In this document: positions 44,240-57,700 of the stretch, one piece after another
Numbering within the stretch: position 1 is the stretch's first letter
How the letters are laid out: each line of letters starts with the position of its first letter
NCBI RefSeq assembly: GCF_040954645.1
Contig: NC_092803.1
Coordinates: 121,415,961-121,479,960 of the forward strand
Length of the DNA: 64,000 nt
Reading direction: 5' to 3'
Source of the DNA: Diabrotica undecimpunctata
Lineage: Eukaryota > Arthropoda > Insecta > Coleoptera > Chrysomelidae
Notes under the pieces: model-generated
The model's database searches: none
The model's input: the letters and a program-made list of their open reading frames with translations, nothing else
What the model was told of the DNA's origin: nothing
Program-made: the position numbers and the translations under genes

Positions 44240-46610
44240 GAATATTTAGTTGGACAGACAGAGGTTCCAATGTGGTAGTGACGTGAAAAATATGACGCTG
44301 TATCCTGCCAGCATCACTAGTCTCTCCTACTTTATTCTGACTCTCACCTTCACGTGGTAAGTGGTAAACCTTGGTATTACTGAACCAGGTAAAACCTGAA
44401 CAATTCTAACCTAAGGGGTTGTGCAAAAGGTTTATGACCTCCTCCCTTAAAAAACTTATTGTTATGAAAGCACAAAGAAGAAAAAATGTTTAATTCACGA
44501 CGGCCTAACAAACACTCAAGGGAATACCGATATACGGATATGGATACTGCACATGGAACGTACGAACCCTTTATGCCCTAGGCGCTCTTAAATTGCTAAC
44601 ATAAGAACTGGATAAAATAAAAGCCAATTTAATAGCGATTCAAGAGACGATATATACTGGTTCAGGAATTATCGAGAAAAAAGAATACAATATGAACTAT
44701 AGCGGACATAGCACCCGTCACGAGTTTGGTAGTAGTTTTCTAGTCAGTAAAAAAGCAAAGTAATTAGTCTTTAACTTTAAGCCTATGAACAACAGAATAT
44801 GTTATGTAGGTCTTAAATGAAAATTCTTTAACTATAGCTTACTTAGTGTACACGCACCTACAAAAGAAAAAAAGACGACGAAAAATATGAATTCTAAGAC
44901 ACCTTAGACAAAGAATAAAATTCCCTGACAACGAGACCGTTAACCAGATAGATCACATCCTGATAGATACAAGACATTCTTCCTACCTCATGGACGTCAG
45001 AAGCTACCGAGGTATAAACATAGTTAGTGATCACTTTCTTGTAATAGCAAAAACCAGAGGAAGAATATCAAACCTAAAGAAGGATCAATTTATGAAACAA
45101 GACATAATTAATGTTGATAATCTGCGCACTGAGACCATTGTGAGAGAGTATAGAAGACAAATGGATAAGAAAATGAAGAGCATGGAGGTGGGGAGAATAT
45201 GGAGAAATTGTAGACAAAATGTAAAAACTTAATAACGAGAAGATAACGGAGTAATTGGAGAAAACCGAACCATTTAAATAACACGAATTGTTTGACAAAG
45301 AGTACCAAGAAGCAACAGATAACAAAAATAGAGTATACCTAACTTCTAATCAAGCTAGTTGCATAAGAAGAGCAAAGGAGCAATACTGGATCCTAAGAAG
45401 AGAAGGAAAAAGATTACATAGAAGAAAAAAGGCTAATTGAGGAAAAGCAGTTAGAAACCATAGAATCGCTAAGAAATCAAAACGAAACTCGAAATTTTTA
45501 CAAAAATCTAAATATAATGGGCAAATAGTTTAAGCCAAGAATAGGGAGCTGTAAGGATGAAGAAGGAAATATACTACTTGATACAGCCTTAATCTTGAAC
45601 AGTTGGGTTGAATTTTTCGACGCAAAATTTAATAGCCATCATATCGAAGAAGCAGATAACGTCCTAGAAGATCGAAATGATTGGAGTCTATTCAACCCAA
45701 AATAACGACCAACTACCATTGAAGAGGTTGATTAAGCCATTTAAAAGTTTAAAAATATAAATCACCAGGAACTGATCAAATTTGCAATGAAGTCTACAAA
45801 AATGGTGGCGACGCCTTGCTACAGACACTGCATAAACTTTTACTTCTTGTCTGGAAGGCAGAAAAAATGAGACCATGCCCTGTAAATGGTCTCAAGGTAT
45901 GATATGCCCATTATATAAAAAAGACGATTAGCTCCAGTGTGACAACTATAGAAGTATAACCCTGTTAACAACTGCTTAAAAACTACTAGCAAACTACTAA
46001 CAAGTTTACACAGTGGGCATAGTTGGAAAATACCAGGCCAGATTCACTCCAGAATAAACAAAGATTGACCAGATTTGTTTAATAAGATATATTTTCAAGA
46101 AAACATTAGAATTTGACATTGAAACCCATCATCTATTCATCGACTTCAAGGTCGCATATGACAGTTTCAAGAGAACAGTACTATACTAATCAATGCGTGA
46201 GTTTGGTATATCACAAAGACTTATCCGATTAACAAGAATGACAATGTCCAACTTAAAAACCAGTGTTAGGATATAGTGAGAGAATTCTTGATCTTTTAGG
46301 ATAAAGGATGGACATAGACAATGGGATGCTCTGGCTTGCCTCCTATTTAACATTTCGTTGAAAAAGGCAAACTGCCTAGGCACACGAATTAGAGACGGCG
46401 GTAGTATTTTATAATAGATCGATACATTCACATAGTAGGACGTAGCACGCGATATGTTGAGCAATAGTTCCTAAAATTGGAAACTGCGGCAAAACAGGTC
46501 GGTTTAGTCATCAATGAAGACAAAACCAAGTACAAGACAACCAAGACAAACCAAGTGGGCTTGATAGTAATAGAGTACCTACGCGATTATTGGTTTTACA
46601 CTGGCTTTAC
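44240..46610 (+). pseudogene. RTE-like element, leader through RT, heavily broken
   Basis: Leader 44240-44510, then YCTWNVRTLYALGALKLLT (44540-44600), IAIQETIYTGSG, YNMNYSGHSTRHEFGSSFLV, then VNQIDHILIDTRHSSYLMD (44938-44995) and NIVSDHFLVIAKTRGRI (SDH motif, ~45020). RT traces are PGTDQICNEVYKNGGDALLQ (~45770), QARFTPE, FIDFKVAYDSFKRTVLY (motif A Asp, ~46140) and GTRIRDGGSI. No YADD was found. It ends around IIGFTLALQILDF (46580-46620). Dozens of stops; the endonuclease GDFN part is deleted. Confidence 0.7.
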
Positions 46611-46859
46611 AGATTCTTGATTTCATCTCACAGTTAATGTGTCGATTTCACTATATAGTTTTTTAAAGGCATACTGCTAATCCATTAAAATATGATACAG
46701 TTGGCGCAAAGAAAATATTGGAGGGTTTGCACTAGGCAACAGTCATATGATAGGTGACAGGTTATATGAATTTTGTCAAGATTTAGAAATATTAGTTACT
46801 CACACATAGTGTAGACTGAGCGTAGACTGTATATATTGCTAACACCACATAATACACAA

Positions 46860-47480
46860 GTTACTGGAAAACCATACACCAAATAAACCATATTTTAATC
46901 AACAAATGCTTCAGAAAATGCATCAAAAGTATCAAAAATTATCCCGGTTATGACGTGGAATCATATCATAATCCGTTACTCGCTAAAATAGAAACTAATT
47001 ATAACAATTATAACAATAATATAATAATTAGAATAAATCAAGATCAAACCAGACAAAAAGTCATTCAAGAGAATAACAATAAATTAACTGAATTACCTAG
47101 CAATGTCGAGATTTCTAAAATACTTTGGAATAAAATCATCACTAATACTTATGAGCGAAAACCAACAGCCGTAAAATTACCCGACAAATCATGTACTGGT
47201 ATTTGGAAGAATGCCAAAAATAAAAAACAAACAAAAAGAATATAAAGACTTGCAAAAAATACTATGACTAGAGATCAAAGCTGCTAACGAAGAGTGGATG
47301 ATAAGATAATGTGAAGAACTGAAAGTATTACGTCAAAAAGATAACATATTTAACATATAAAAGTTAAAAGAATGAGTGGAATACACAAAAAAATACGTCT
47401 ACTTTAGTCAACAAACAACAAGAAATAATTTAAGATAATTTTAAATAATTTAGGAAACTTGTAATAATTTAGAAATACTT
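46860..47480 (+). pseudogene. RTE-like endonuclease end and linker fragment
   Basis: Plus strand: INHILINKCFRKCIKSIKNY, then PGYDVESYHNPLLAKIE, the end of an endonuclease where relatives have SDHNPLV; here the Ser-Asp-His motif reads SYHN, losing its Asp. A long K/N-rich linker (46955-47245) follows, then IKAANEEWMI and CEELKVLRQKDN. No RT follows. It is separate from the preceding copy because both contain the endonuclease end. Confidence 0.6.
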
Positions 47481-48323
47481 TCGGTAAAAAGGGTAAATTT
47501 AAAAAAATGCTGCTGGAAAAAATAATAATTTAGTAATGTTCATAAACATCATCATGACAAAAACTATTACTTTTATTAATCCATTAAAAAATTAATTACA
47601 ATATAATAAATCAAAAACCTTAAATAAATAATTAACATCGATTTTTTTTTCTGAAAAATGGCTTTGGCAGAGCCAATTAGCCAATTTAACATCGATTAAA
47701 ATATGTAAATAAGGTAATAATTTTACGAGCAATTATTACTAAGCAGTCTTATTATTACTAATAGAATAAATATGCATGTGAATAAGATGAATAATAAAAG
47801 CTTTAGAATCGGGGCAAGTCTATTTACGTTACAATTTTTATTATTTATAAAATATTTTACAATAATTTTAAATAGTAACCTTTGAAGTGAAGGTTATATA
47901 TTTACTTTAACTGCTTGTAATTATTGAAGAAAATGTTGATGAGGGTTACTGCATTTTTGCAAAATAACAGGCACGCTAAGTTTAGCGATATATTAAAATT
48001 TAAAAACTTAATACTGACAGATAAATGTTCATAAAACTATTACAGAATATATAATTATATACAAAACGCGTTGGCCCTAAAAGTGAATTTATCTCATTTA
48101 ATCTGAATATTTTTACCTATAGATATACTAATAATGAAAGTTTATTGCACCAATATTTTACCTTATATAATTTGAATTTTATTATTCTAATTATAGTATT
48201 ATAAAGACTAAATACTTAATATATAAAATAGAAATACATTTACAATACCATTGTAATACAAAACCATTGAAACCCTGGACTTTTTCAATATTATAACGAG
48301 CATTAATAAAATCTATTCAATAA
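47481..48323. other. AT-rich stretch with no gene seen
   Basis: No coding frame or structured repeat recognised before the TA array. Confidence 0.45.
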
Positions 48324-48575
<252 letters not shown>

Positions 48576-49059
48576 TTGTTTTTTTGTTACTTGGTGAAAA
48601 ATTCTTCTAATAATTTAATTTTATTTGACTCATTTATATTGACAATTCAGACATACATTATACATTTTAAAGTAGATGACTTTAAAATAATATTGCCACT
48701 ATTGTTGAGTTGCGTTCTTGGGACGACTTTACTTGTAAGATAGTTCATTCGATTACATGAAATCAACTTTAACTTGAGAATATATGTCAGAAAAAATGAT
48801 AGCATGTAATTCGTCTTTAAAAAGACAAACATGCCATGATGACAGTGAAATTCTCCTGTTAGTGATTCCATAATAAATTATAAGGGAAAAACCAGGAAAA
48901 AAACCTCATAATACTATCCCGACATGGTAAGTATTTGGTCGTGCATTTAGTTTACTTTCAATAAACACCAAATTCGGATTTTATATGTTTGTTATTTAAA
49001 AAACATAAATGATGTATCTTCTATATGTTACTGGCTTACTAATACTGCTATTTTCCTTT

Positions 49060-50560
49060 TAATAACTTTCTCTTTTAATATGGGTAACCAGATCCTACTA
49101 CATTCTGCCGAGGAATTTGCGACACAATTGGTCTCATTTAGCATAATTAGAGCCGCTTCTTTGATTTTTCTCTTTTTACCATCCGTTTCTTTTAGGACTA
49201 TATTTGAATTATTTCATTGAACCCTATGTTTATTATCCCATGCGTGTTTACATATTTGAGATCTATCAAATTCTCTATTTTTAATATAAGATTGGTGTTC
49301 ACTTATTCTAACATTTAATGGCCTTGATATTTCACCTAAATAAAACTGATCGCATTTACAAGGTATTTTATAAATACAATTCTTTGTCCTTTCTTGTTCA
49401 TTGTTAGGTTTGGTTTTAGACAAAATAGATCTCAATGTGTTTGTTGTTTTCAATGTTGTTAAAATGTTGAATTTATTTCCTATCCTTTTAAGTTTTTCTG
49501 ATAATCCTTTTATGTATGTTATTGCTATTTTCCTCGTATTATTCCTTGTGTATGCTGTAGGATCTCGTTCTAAGTTGTTGTGTTCTATTCGGTCGATTGT
49601 TGAAAATTCCTTATTTATAAACGATAAAGGATAATAATTTTTTAATAAAACAGATGTTAACAAATGTTTTTTCTCCAAGAACGAATTTTCGTTAGAACAA
49701 GCAATTTTGGCTCTATCGTATAAGGATTTAATGATTCCCTTTTTAATATTAATATTGTGATTTGATTTGAAATTTAAATACCTGTTGATGTGTGTTGGTT
49801 TTCTATACACCTGAGTCTCATATCCAGTATCGTTCTTAGAGATTAAAACATCCAGGAAAGGTAGTGTGTTATTATATTCCTTTTCCATGGTAAATGTTAT
49901 CTTTTCGTCGTCGTCTCTTCTTGATCGTTTATATCATTTAGGAATGTGTCCAACAACTCTGATCCATGAGGCCATATTGAGAATACATCATCTACATATC
50001 TCCACCATACTGTGGGTTTTACATTTTGTTTAGAAATAATATTTGTTTCAAAATCTTCCATAAATATATAAAATTTTGTTTATAGAATTCATTATTTAGT
50101 TGAAAATATGTAGTATCAGTACATAATGTTAATAACTCCATTATATCTGATATGTTTAGTCTTGTTCTAGTTGCCAATGTATCATCACTCTCTAATTTTG
50201 TCATTCTCATTCGTAAATAAAGTATTTATGTAAACAAAGTATTATTTGAATTAAATTCAATATTTGATAATTTATTAAAAAAATGTTGTGTCATTTTTAT
50301 TTGCAAATGGTTGTATAATATTTAATAAAAATTTTGATAGTTCACTACAAGGAGAACACATGGTACTACAAATGGGTCTAAGTGGTATATTCGTTTTATG
50401 AACTTTCGGTACTCCATAAAATTGAGGGGTCTTACTGTAATGAGGTGTAATTAATCTTCTCTGATAACTTGTTAAACAATCTTTAAACTTGAATAAAGTT
50501 CTATATATTCTGTTTTCCAAAGGCTTTCTTGCATCGTTTTTAAGTTTTTATAGCCTTTAG
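49060..50560 (-). pseudogene. PLE reverse transcriptase/GIY-YIG protein, broken
   Basis: Minus strand. RT fingers: TPQFYGVPKVHKTNIPLRPI (~50420) and CSELSKFLLNIIQPFA. A second piece (50210-50019) has DDTLATRTRLNISDIMELLT and TYFQLNNEFYKQ. The stretch that should hold motif B (GSPMGSPLSP) appears deleted between FYKQN and IFMEDFE. Another frame then shows WWRYVDDVFSIWPHG, so the catalytic YVDD survives (~49980). The 49888-49214 frame gives YNNTLPFLDVLISKN and QVYRKPTHINRYLN, then the endonuclease NCIYKIPCKCDQFYLGEISR and LNVRISEHQSYIK. A nonsense codon at 49214 is followed in frame by KKRKIKEAALIMLNETN, the usual PLE end. Confidence 0.85.
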
Positions 50561-50589
50561 TTCCTCTTTACTTATGTTTTTAACTATCA

Positions 50590-50840
50590 AAATAAAACTC
50601 CTGGGCCAGATAAGGTTCACGATCGACCTTTGTTCCACAACCAAAAATCAAGAATCGCAAACACTGTAATGTCTATAGGTTGATCAGCTTAATGTCACAA
50701 TTATTGAAAACATTTTTAAAGGTTATACATACATATACATATTCAGAAAGTGCCAAGCAGATATAAGTAATAGACAGTTAGTCTTTCATGATGGCTTCAG
50801 AATAGTAGAAACTCTGTATAGTTTTACAACTCCACAAGGA
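50590..50840 (+). pseudogene. RTE-like RT scrap
   Basis: Plus strand: VDQLNVTIIENIFKGYTYIY and RKCQADISNRQLVFHDGFRI, ETLYSFTTPQGN. It matches the early RT block of RTE-like proteins (ISLMS..LK.FLK.IH.RIYRKC....QFGFR.G.GTREALF). Only about 75 codons remain. Confidence 0.6.
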
Positions 50841-50939
50841 AACTGAATTCCTGTAGTTAGCTGTATATCATATATCACAAAAATTTGTATTTAAAAATAT
50901 TCTAGAAACGGTATATTAATATAAAAACCCTCATCGGGC

Positions 50940-50988
50940 TACATCACAGAACGTTTTCGGAATAACAATTTCATCATCAGTGCTAACT
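50940..50988 (-). ncRNA. Hammerhead ribozyme motif, third PLE-type family
   Basis: Minus strand: TTAGCA, CTGATGA (50980-50974), an imperfect stem II TGAAAT-TGTT-ATTCC, GAAAACGTTC (50959-50950), then TGTGATG. The first core is complete. Stem III would be AACGTT, one pair longer than in the other motifs, with cleavage after the C of TTC. Stem I pairs GCA with TGT/TGC imperfectly. No TA array is adjacent and no coding part is attached. Confidence 0.5.
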
Positions 50989-51089
50989 GGATTTACATGT
51001 TTGAAGCCACTAAATATATGGGTAAATACCCTTTAAATGAAGTTAGATTAACTTTGAATTACATTTTTAATATTAAAAAACTATAGTTT

Positions 51090-51930
51090 TCAAGTTATAA
51101 ACGGAATATTCATACTAATAAAACGAATTGCTGGGAACCGAATAATGACAGAAATATATAAAAGATAAAAAGAAATTCTGACACTAACCAGATACAAAAA
51201 GAAACAATGGATCACGAAGAAAATTTTAGATTTAATGGAAAAAGACGTAAACGTAAAAACAAAAGATAAAATTGGACAAAAAAAATAAAATACAAAATTA
51301 AGCAAGCCTAAGAACACACAGAAAAAATTAAGGAATTAAATTACAATGGAAAAATAAAACCGGAAATACTTAAAGATACAAATGGGAAACTAGTATTGAA
51401 TACTAACGAAAAATTAAGGAGATGGATCAATGAGTTGTTCAAAACAATATGACAGAACAGATGGAAGTTGAAGTAGAAGATGATGTGGTTTTAAAGGTAT
51501 TAAAAGAGAAAATTAAAATAACATTAAAAAACAGGAAAAAATGGCAAAGCAGTAGGTCCAGACCAAAACATTATAGTAGATTTGGTTAAAACAATATACA
51601 AAATAGGACATATACCGAAACATTCTCTTACTCTCCACCTTTTTCGGTATCCCCTAAAATACAAACTCTAAAGACTGCGTTGAGTACAGAACAATATCAT
51701 TAATAATATCTCAAATTACTCTTGAAAATAATACATGGCTGTATAAATAAAAAACTGGAATAAGGAATAGATGATAGTAAGTTTGGATTCGAAAACGGAC
51801 TAGGAACCAGAGATGCGTTATTTGCTTTTAATGTGATAGCTCAAAGATGCATGGATATGAATTTTAATGTGCATTTTGGTTATGTATGTTGAAAAAACAA
51901 TTTAACAACAATTTAACAAACAAACAATTA
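51090..51930 (+). pseudogene. RTE-like fragment A, interrupted by fragment B
   Basis: Plus strand, shifting frames: a K-rich linker, ELNYNGKIKPEILKDTNGKL, RRWINELF, a GKNGKAVGPDQNIIVDLVKT piece (51540), KFGFENGLGTRDALFAFNVI and AQRCMDMNFNVHFGYV (~51770-51890). It stops inside the segment before RT motif A. A possible continuation, MSPLLFNVYREFIFKEALL and KMRYADDTVIMASF, lies at 53365-53560 beyond fragment B, which would then be nested in it. Confidence 0.6.
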
Positions 51931-51934
51931 AACT

Positions 51935-53360
51935 GTAGGGACTGATAATATCGAAGCTGAATTTTTAAAACTCTTGGAGGAAGAAGGAATAAATTGGATC
52001 ACGGCTGTCTTCAATAAAATATACAATACAGGAATCATCCCTGATAAATGGCTAGAATCAGAATTCATAGCGATACCTAAAAAACAGGGGGCTAAAAAGT
52101 GCGAAGAATATCAAACAATCAGCCTAATGAGCCACATGTTGAAACTGTCTTAGAGTCATCCATGGAAGAATTTATAAGAAGTGCGAGGAACAAATATCGG
52201 ACAGACAGTTCGGCTTCATTAACGCAGTGTGTACCAGAGAGGCACTTTTCGGAGTACAGGTACTGATTCAAAGATGCAGGGATTAACTGCGACGTATACG
52301 CGTGCTTGATCGACTATGAAAAGGCATTTGACAGAGTTCAACATCAAAAGATGATAAATATTTTAAAAGAAGTAGACCTAGAATCAGACTGCATACATGA
52401 AAATTAACGGAGAAGAAACAGATCACATAAAAATACTACGCGGAGTTAGACAGGGATGTATCCTATCGCCGTTGATATTTAATATGTACTCAGAGAAAAT
52501 TTTTAACGAGGCTCTTTACGGAATAGACGAAGGCATCCTTCTAAATGGTGAAAGAGTAAACAATGTTAGATATGCCGACGACACCATGGTGATAGCAGAT
52601 AGTTTAGAGGGACTTCAGAGGCTAATGGACAGAATAAACGAGTACAGTCAACAGTACGGACTAAACATTAATACCCACAAAACGAAACAAATGATTATCA
52701 GCAAGGAGAATATAAATGGGGCTCATCTTTACATTAATGGGACGCAGATAGAGCAAGTAAAACAGTATTGCTACCTGGGAACTATTATAAACGAACAGTG
52801 GAGCAATGTACAGGAAATAAAGTGCCGCATAGGAAAGGCAAGAACGGTCTTTAACAAAATGAGCGCCATCTTCAAAAGTCACAACATATCCCTAGATACA
52901 AAAATGAGACATTTGAGATGCTATGTTTTCTCTGTGTTGTTGTACGGGGCGGAGGCATGGACGCTTACAGACACCACTATTAAAAAACTTGAAGCATTTG
53001 AGATGTGGCTTTATAGAAGAATGCTGAGAATATCATGGACAGCAAGGATCACGAACAAGGAAGTTCTAGAAAAAATGAAGAAGGAACCAGAGATTGTGTT
53101 TACGATCAAACACATAAAATTGCAATATCTGGGACACGTTATGAGAAATCAGCACCGTTACTCCCTGCTGCAGTCTATATGGCAAGGTAAAGTCAAAGGT
53201 AAGCGAGGACCCGGTAGAAGGAGAATATCATGGCTGCGGAATTTAAGAACATGGTTTAAGAAAACCTCAACGGAGCTGTTTCGAGCCGCAGCGAGCAAGG
53301 TCATGATTGCCAATATGATTTCCAACATCCGAAACGGATAGGAACCAGAAGAAGAAGAAG
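51935..53360 (+). pseudogene. RTE-like fragment B: RT and C-terminus, younger copy
   Basis: Early RT pieces (NIEAEFLKLLEEEGINWITA, IPDKWLESEFIAIPKKQG) carry frameshifts, then YACLIDYEKAFDRVQHQKM (motif A Asp). A 314-codon frame (52397-53341) carries ILRGVRQGCILSPLIFN (motif B), VRYADDTMVI (catalytic), YGAEAWTLTD, and the tail GKRGPGRRRISWL ending SNIRNG. The 3' end after the stop is GAAGAAGAAGAAGAG (53347-53361). The protein resembles the 5193-8207 copy throughout the tail, so both belong to the same or a sister family. 5'-truncated before the RT; the last 314 codons are undisturbed. Confidence 0.82.
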
Positions 53361-53364
53361 AGTT

Positions 53365-53560
53365 ATGTCTCCATTACTATTCAATGTATATAGGGAGTTC
53401 ATTTTTAAAGAAGCGTTACTATCTGAAAGTGAACGAACAATAATTAAGGGAAGAACTATTAACAAGATGAGATATGCAGATGACACCGTCATTATGGCAA
53501 GCTTTGCTGAACAACCCATGTAAACAGTTATTGTGAAAAATACGGACTAAAAATGAATTA
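53365..53560 (+). pseudogene. RTE-like RT scrap with YADD, probably the end of fragment A
   Basis: VMSPLLFNVYREFIFKEALL (motif B and beyond) and INKMRYADDTVIMASFAEQP. It starts directly after the purine tail of fragment B and uses a different subfamily sequence, as expected if B had inserted into A. The intervening motif-A region of A is missing, so some target deletion must be assumed. Confidence 0.6.
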
Positions 53561-53665
53561 TTATTTAAATGGAAATAAGCCACAATTAAAGGTTAAAGTA
53601 AGTTTATTGACGTTTCAATTTCCACTTTGAAAATCGTTCTCAAAATAAATATTAGTTTGTACAAA
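53559..53665 (-). repeat. PLE ribozyme-type tail, third copy
   Basis: On the minus strand it reads as the tails at 8640-8745 and 48475-48575: TTGAGAACGATTTTC, AAAGTGGAAATTGAAACGTC, AATAAACTTACTTTAACC and TTAATTGTGGCTTATTTCC, then the AT-rich flank ATTTAAATAATAA also found at 8801-8814. GAAACGTC is intact but the first core is not. Confidence 0.55.
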
Positions 53666-53779
53666 ACGTAGCTGCTAGGTTTTTTAAATTCCTGAGCATT
53701 GCGCTATTGTCAATTGCCTTTTTGAATTGGACCATTTTTAAGGTGAGAAGGTGTCTTTCCAAGCTGTTGATTAAAAATT

Positions 53780-54520
53780 TTTTATCAGAAGTAATCTGAA
53801 ACAACAAAAAGTCAAAGCTTATTTACACGGTTTGTTTACCGAAACATACGTTGATAATTGCAATTGTAAAGGCAACACAAAACTTAAAGATATTCTATAA
53901 CAATTCCATTCATGTCTAGCTCATGGGCTTAACATTGTAGCGGAAGAAATTTTTCACATGTTAATGATTTGATAAATAATACTGTCAAAACAGTTTTTAT
54001 AAAATCGTCATTACGAGTTTAATTTTACAAAGAACGTCTGGATAATATTCCATCACCCCCTTTACCTATTATCACGAGGTGGGGTATTTGGTTACAAGCA
54101 GACTTTTTTTGATGCGGAGTATTTTCAAGCAATAAAAAGTTTTATTGCAGAACTAAGAGATTCCCTTTATCAGCTCTGAAAGAATGTAAAAGCCTTGTTT
54201 AATTACGTAATTTACCTCAGCATCTAGCATACATAAGCTTAAATTTCAAGTTTCTTGTTGAGGACATAAAAAAACTTGAAACACAACTTTTGACTCTTTG
54301 TAAATCAATAGAATTGTTTAATCATATTAGGGAATCTTTTCGTATGATTAAAGGAAACGTAGGATATCTGTATAAAATAAATACTTGCAATATGTTTTAA
54401 ATTAAACAAAAACTCTGGATCGTGAACCAAATCTTGAACTACTAACTTCCAGCATAAACAAGTTTAAAAATGCACCAGTGACTTCTGTTGATGTTGATGT
54501 TGAAAGTTTTTAGATTTATA
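53780..54520 (+). pseudogene. hAT-like transposase remnant
   Basis: Scattered frames: NCKGNTKLKDIL, CLAHGLNIVAEEIFHM, INNTVKTVFIKSSLRV, PSPPLPIITRWGIWLQ, IKSFIAELRDSLYQL and LAYISLNFKFLVEDIKKLET, ending FKNAPVTSVDVDVESF. The order (CLAHGLNRVAEEI, VTRWGTWL, TSVDVERSFS) is that of a large hAT family common in arthropods and is different from the element at 14990-17532. Neither end was identified. Stops and frameshifts are frequent. Confidence 0.65.
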
Positions 54521-54737
54521 AACATTTATACGCAAATATAAAGCATATCTTAATTTTAAATTAAAAAAAATATTTTCAATTGTTTTGATAACGATAACAC
54601 TAGTTTGTGATATTTGCCATCTACTATATGTACGTATTGTTACTGTATTCCTTAAAATATTGTTATTTTGTATATATATTAAAATTAATAAATTTCGAAA
54701 ATGTATTTCAATCTTATTGCAGTTTTAATCTATATAA

Positions 54738-57700
54738 CTCTAACGCCCATAATACTATGTGGGGCTCAAAGAAAACATTTGGTAGAGAAAAAACCGTAGA
54801 GACCGTATTGAGTTGCAATAATACTTGTCTGATGAATAGTGGAACCAGTACATATTTTAAGATCGCCTCAGGAACTTACTCTTCCATCGATCTAAGCATA
54901 TGAGATCCCAAGTCTGCCGATTCACTCTCATGGTATACTTTAGATAGCTTATATGATAGTAACCACTTTCCGATAGTCATAACAAATAGCAATAAAAATA
55001 TTTGCACCATTACTAAATGGAATATCGCTAAAGCAGACTGGAATAATTTTCAAACTATCGCCGAAGATCATATTTTATTACTTCAACCATCTGAAGATAT
55101 AGACGAGGCAATAACTCTCTTTAATAACTGCATTGTTATGTCTGCAGAAAAACATGGTAAAAAAAATAACAATATGCCCCTCTAAAAAAGCAGTACCATG
55201 GTGGAATTCAGAACGTCAACTAACTGTACGTCAATGCAAAACGGCCCTCAATCTTCTTCTTCAAGTGCCATCTCCGCGGCGGAGGTCGGCAATCATCATA
55301 GCTATTCGAACTTTTGAGACGGCTGCTCTGAAAAGTTCATTTGATGTACATCCGTACCACTCTCTCAGGTTGCGCAGCCATGACATTCTATAGATATCGA
55401 AAAAGAAGAACTCAAGAAAACCTGATCTATTTCAAAAAGCTAAGAGCCAAAGCGAAATATGTAATTAAAAAAAGCAAAAAAGATTCCTGGCAAAATTTTG
55501 TTTCTACAATTATGAGTGATACTCCACCATCTCAAGTTTGGATAAAAATAAGACAAATGAAAGGTTATAAAACTCCTCCAAAAATTCCAGCTATATCGTT
55601 GAATGGAAAAGTTATAACAGATAACCAAACATTTGCTCAAATCATGGCTGAAAGTTTTGCATGGAAATTCAGGTCTGAAGTCAAACAGATTGAAAGTCCA
55701 AACGACCAAAATATACAAATTCGTCTTGCTCCACAAATAAGTAGACACGACATTGGCGCTATTAACCTTCCTTTTACACAAGAAAAATTAGCACTAGCAC
55801 TATCCTCTTGTACGAACTCTGCCACTGGACCAGACAATATCCCTGATCTACCCTCAAACCTAACAAAATCATACAGACCTATCTCTCTAACCTGTTCATT
55901 ATGTAAACTGTTTGAGAAAATGATTAATTCAAGATTAACATAGCTTCTCGAAAAATATGCAATAATTGACGCAGCGCAATCCGGTTTCAGACGTCACCGT
56001 TCAACCCTTGATAATTTAGTGCTATTACAAACACAAATAGCTTCCGCTATTTCAAACAAACAAGATCTGATTGCTACTGTCTTTGATAAAGAAGGAGCTT
56101 TCGATACTATCTCGCGCCAAGCCATTCTTGAAAAGCTTCGTCAATACAAGATAACAGGAAATATTTATTCCTTCATAAAAAACTTTTTACAACAAAGAAC
56201 GTTCAAAGTAAAACAAATGGGGAAAGTTCGGTGACATTCGGGCAAAATAATGGAGTCCCACAAGGCTCAGTATTCAGTACAACACTGTTTATTCTTGCAA
56301 TAAATGATATTTGTTTAAGTATTTGTTCACCAATCAAGCACTTAATATATGCAGATGACCTTATTTTATATTGTCAAGGTAAAAGTACAATTGCCACATG
56401 CAACGTGCTCCAAACCGCTGTAAATCAACTTAGCGAATGGTCCAAAAAAACCGGATTAGCTCTTTCAACGACTAAATCAAAATTAATACGGTTTAGCAGA
56501 AGACCCTGCAGCCAAAGTCCAATTATCGCCCTTAATGGAACTCCATTGCAACTAGTTACTCACCACAAAATACTTGGTTTAACAGCATATTAGTATATTA
56601 AAGGGCAATGCAATGAAGAGACTCAATATCATCAAGGCACTATCAAAATACACATGGGGTGCGGACGAAACCATCTTACTTAATATATATAGAGCATTAA
56701 TCTGCTCAAAACTGGACAACGGCAGCTTCACATACATGTCTGCATCAAAATCTGACTTAAAGCTACTGAACTCTGTGCATAACACTTCTATTCGTCTTTG
56801 CTTAGGCGCTTTCAAATCTAGTCCCATAGATAGCCTTTACTGCGAGGCTAATGAATCACCTCTCTGGATTCGACGAGAGTATCTTCTTCAATCTTACTTT
56901 GCTTCCGTATCAGCAAACCGATCCAATCCAGTCTACCATTTAATTACTTCAACATCACCTCCGGAGACCCCGCAAAGGATCCAATCAATAACAAACATGC
57001 AGAAATTAACTCTAAGAAAAACCATCGACCTTACTAAAACACATCCCTTCCCAATCCCGGATACTCCGCCTTGGAATAGATCAATTCCACATTCAATCAC
57101 TTCTCTATTAGAATACAGTAAACATGAAACCTTAAACCTTCTCATAAGATAACACTTCAAAGAAATCATAAGCAAGAACCAATTCCAAAAAATTCTGTAT
57201 ATAGATGCCTCCAAAAGCGAAGCAAGCGTTGGATGTGCCGTTACCACATATGATGAAATAATAGAATCATCTTTTTTACCGAATTTATGCAGCGTATACA
57301 CCGGAGAACTTTATGCGATACTAGAAGCTTTTAAAAAACTTAAAATAAATGATAAAAACCAAGCAATATGCACAGACTCCCTGTCGTCACTACAATCTAT
57401 CAAAAGTCTATTGTCAGTCAAAAAGTCAACATATTCAAATTCATAATGACCTAAAGCAAATTTTCAAGCAACAACAGTATCATACCTGGCAAACCCACTG
57501 GAACACAATCAAGAGTGCATTACATGAGATCCGGCAGACTGTTAAAAAATTTGAACTTCCAACTATCTCTAGAAACGAAAAAGCTGTCATCCGAAGATTA
57601 AGAATAGAACATACCCGATTCACACATGAATACTTAATGAAGTCCGAGTCGAAGCCCAATTGCCAAATTAAAATTTTTTGCATATTTGCGCCAATTATGC

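Noticed and set aside
45688..46464. Minus-strand frames over the RTE remnant at 44240-46610
   Set aside because: Composition fits antisense of retrotransposon coding sequence; no motif.
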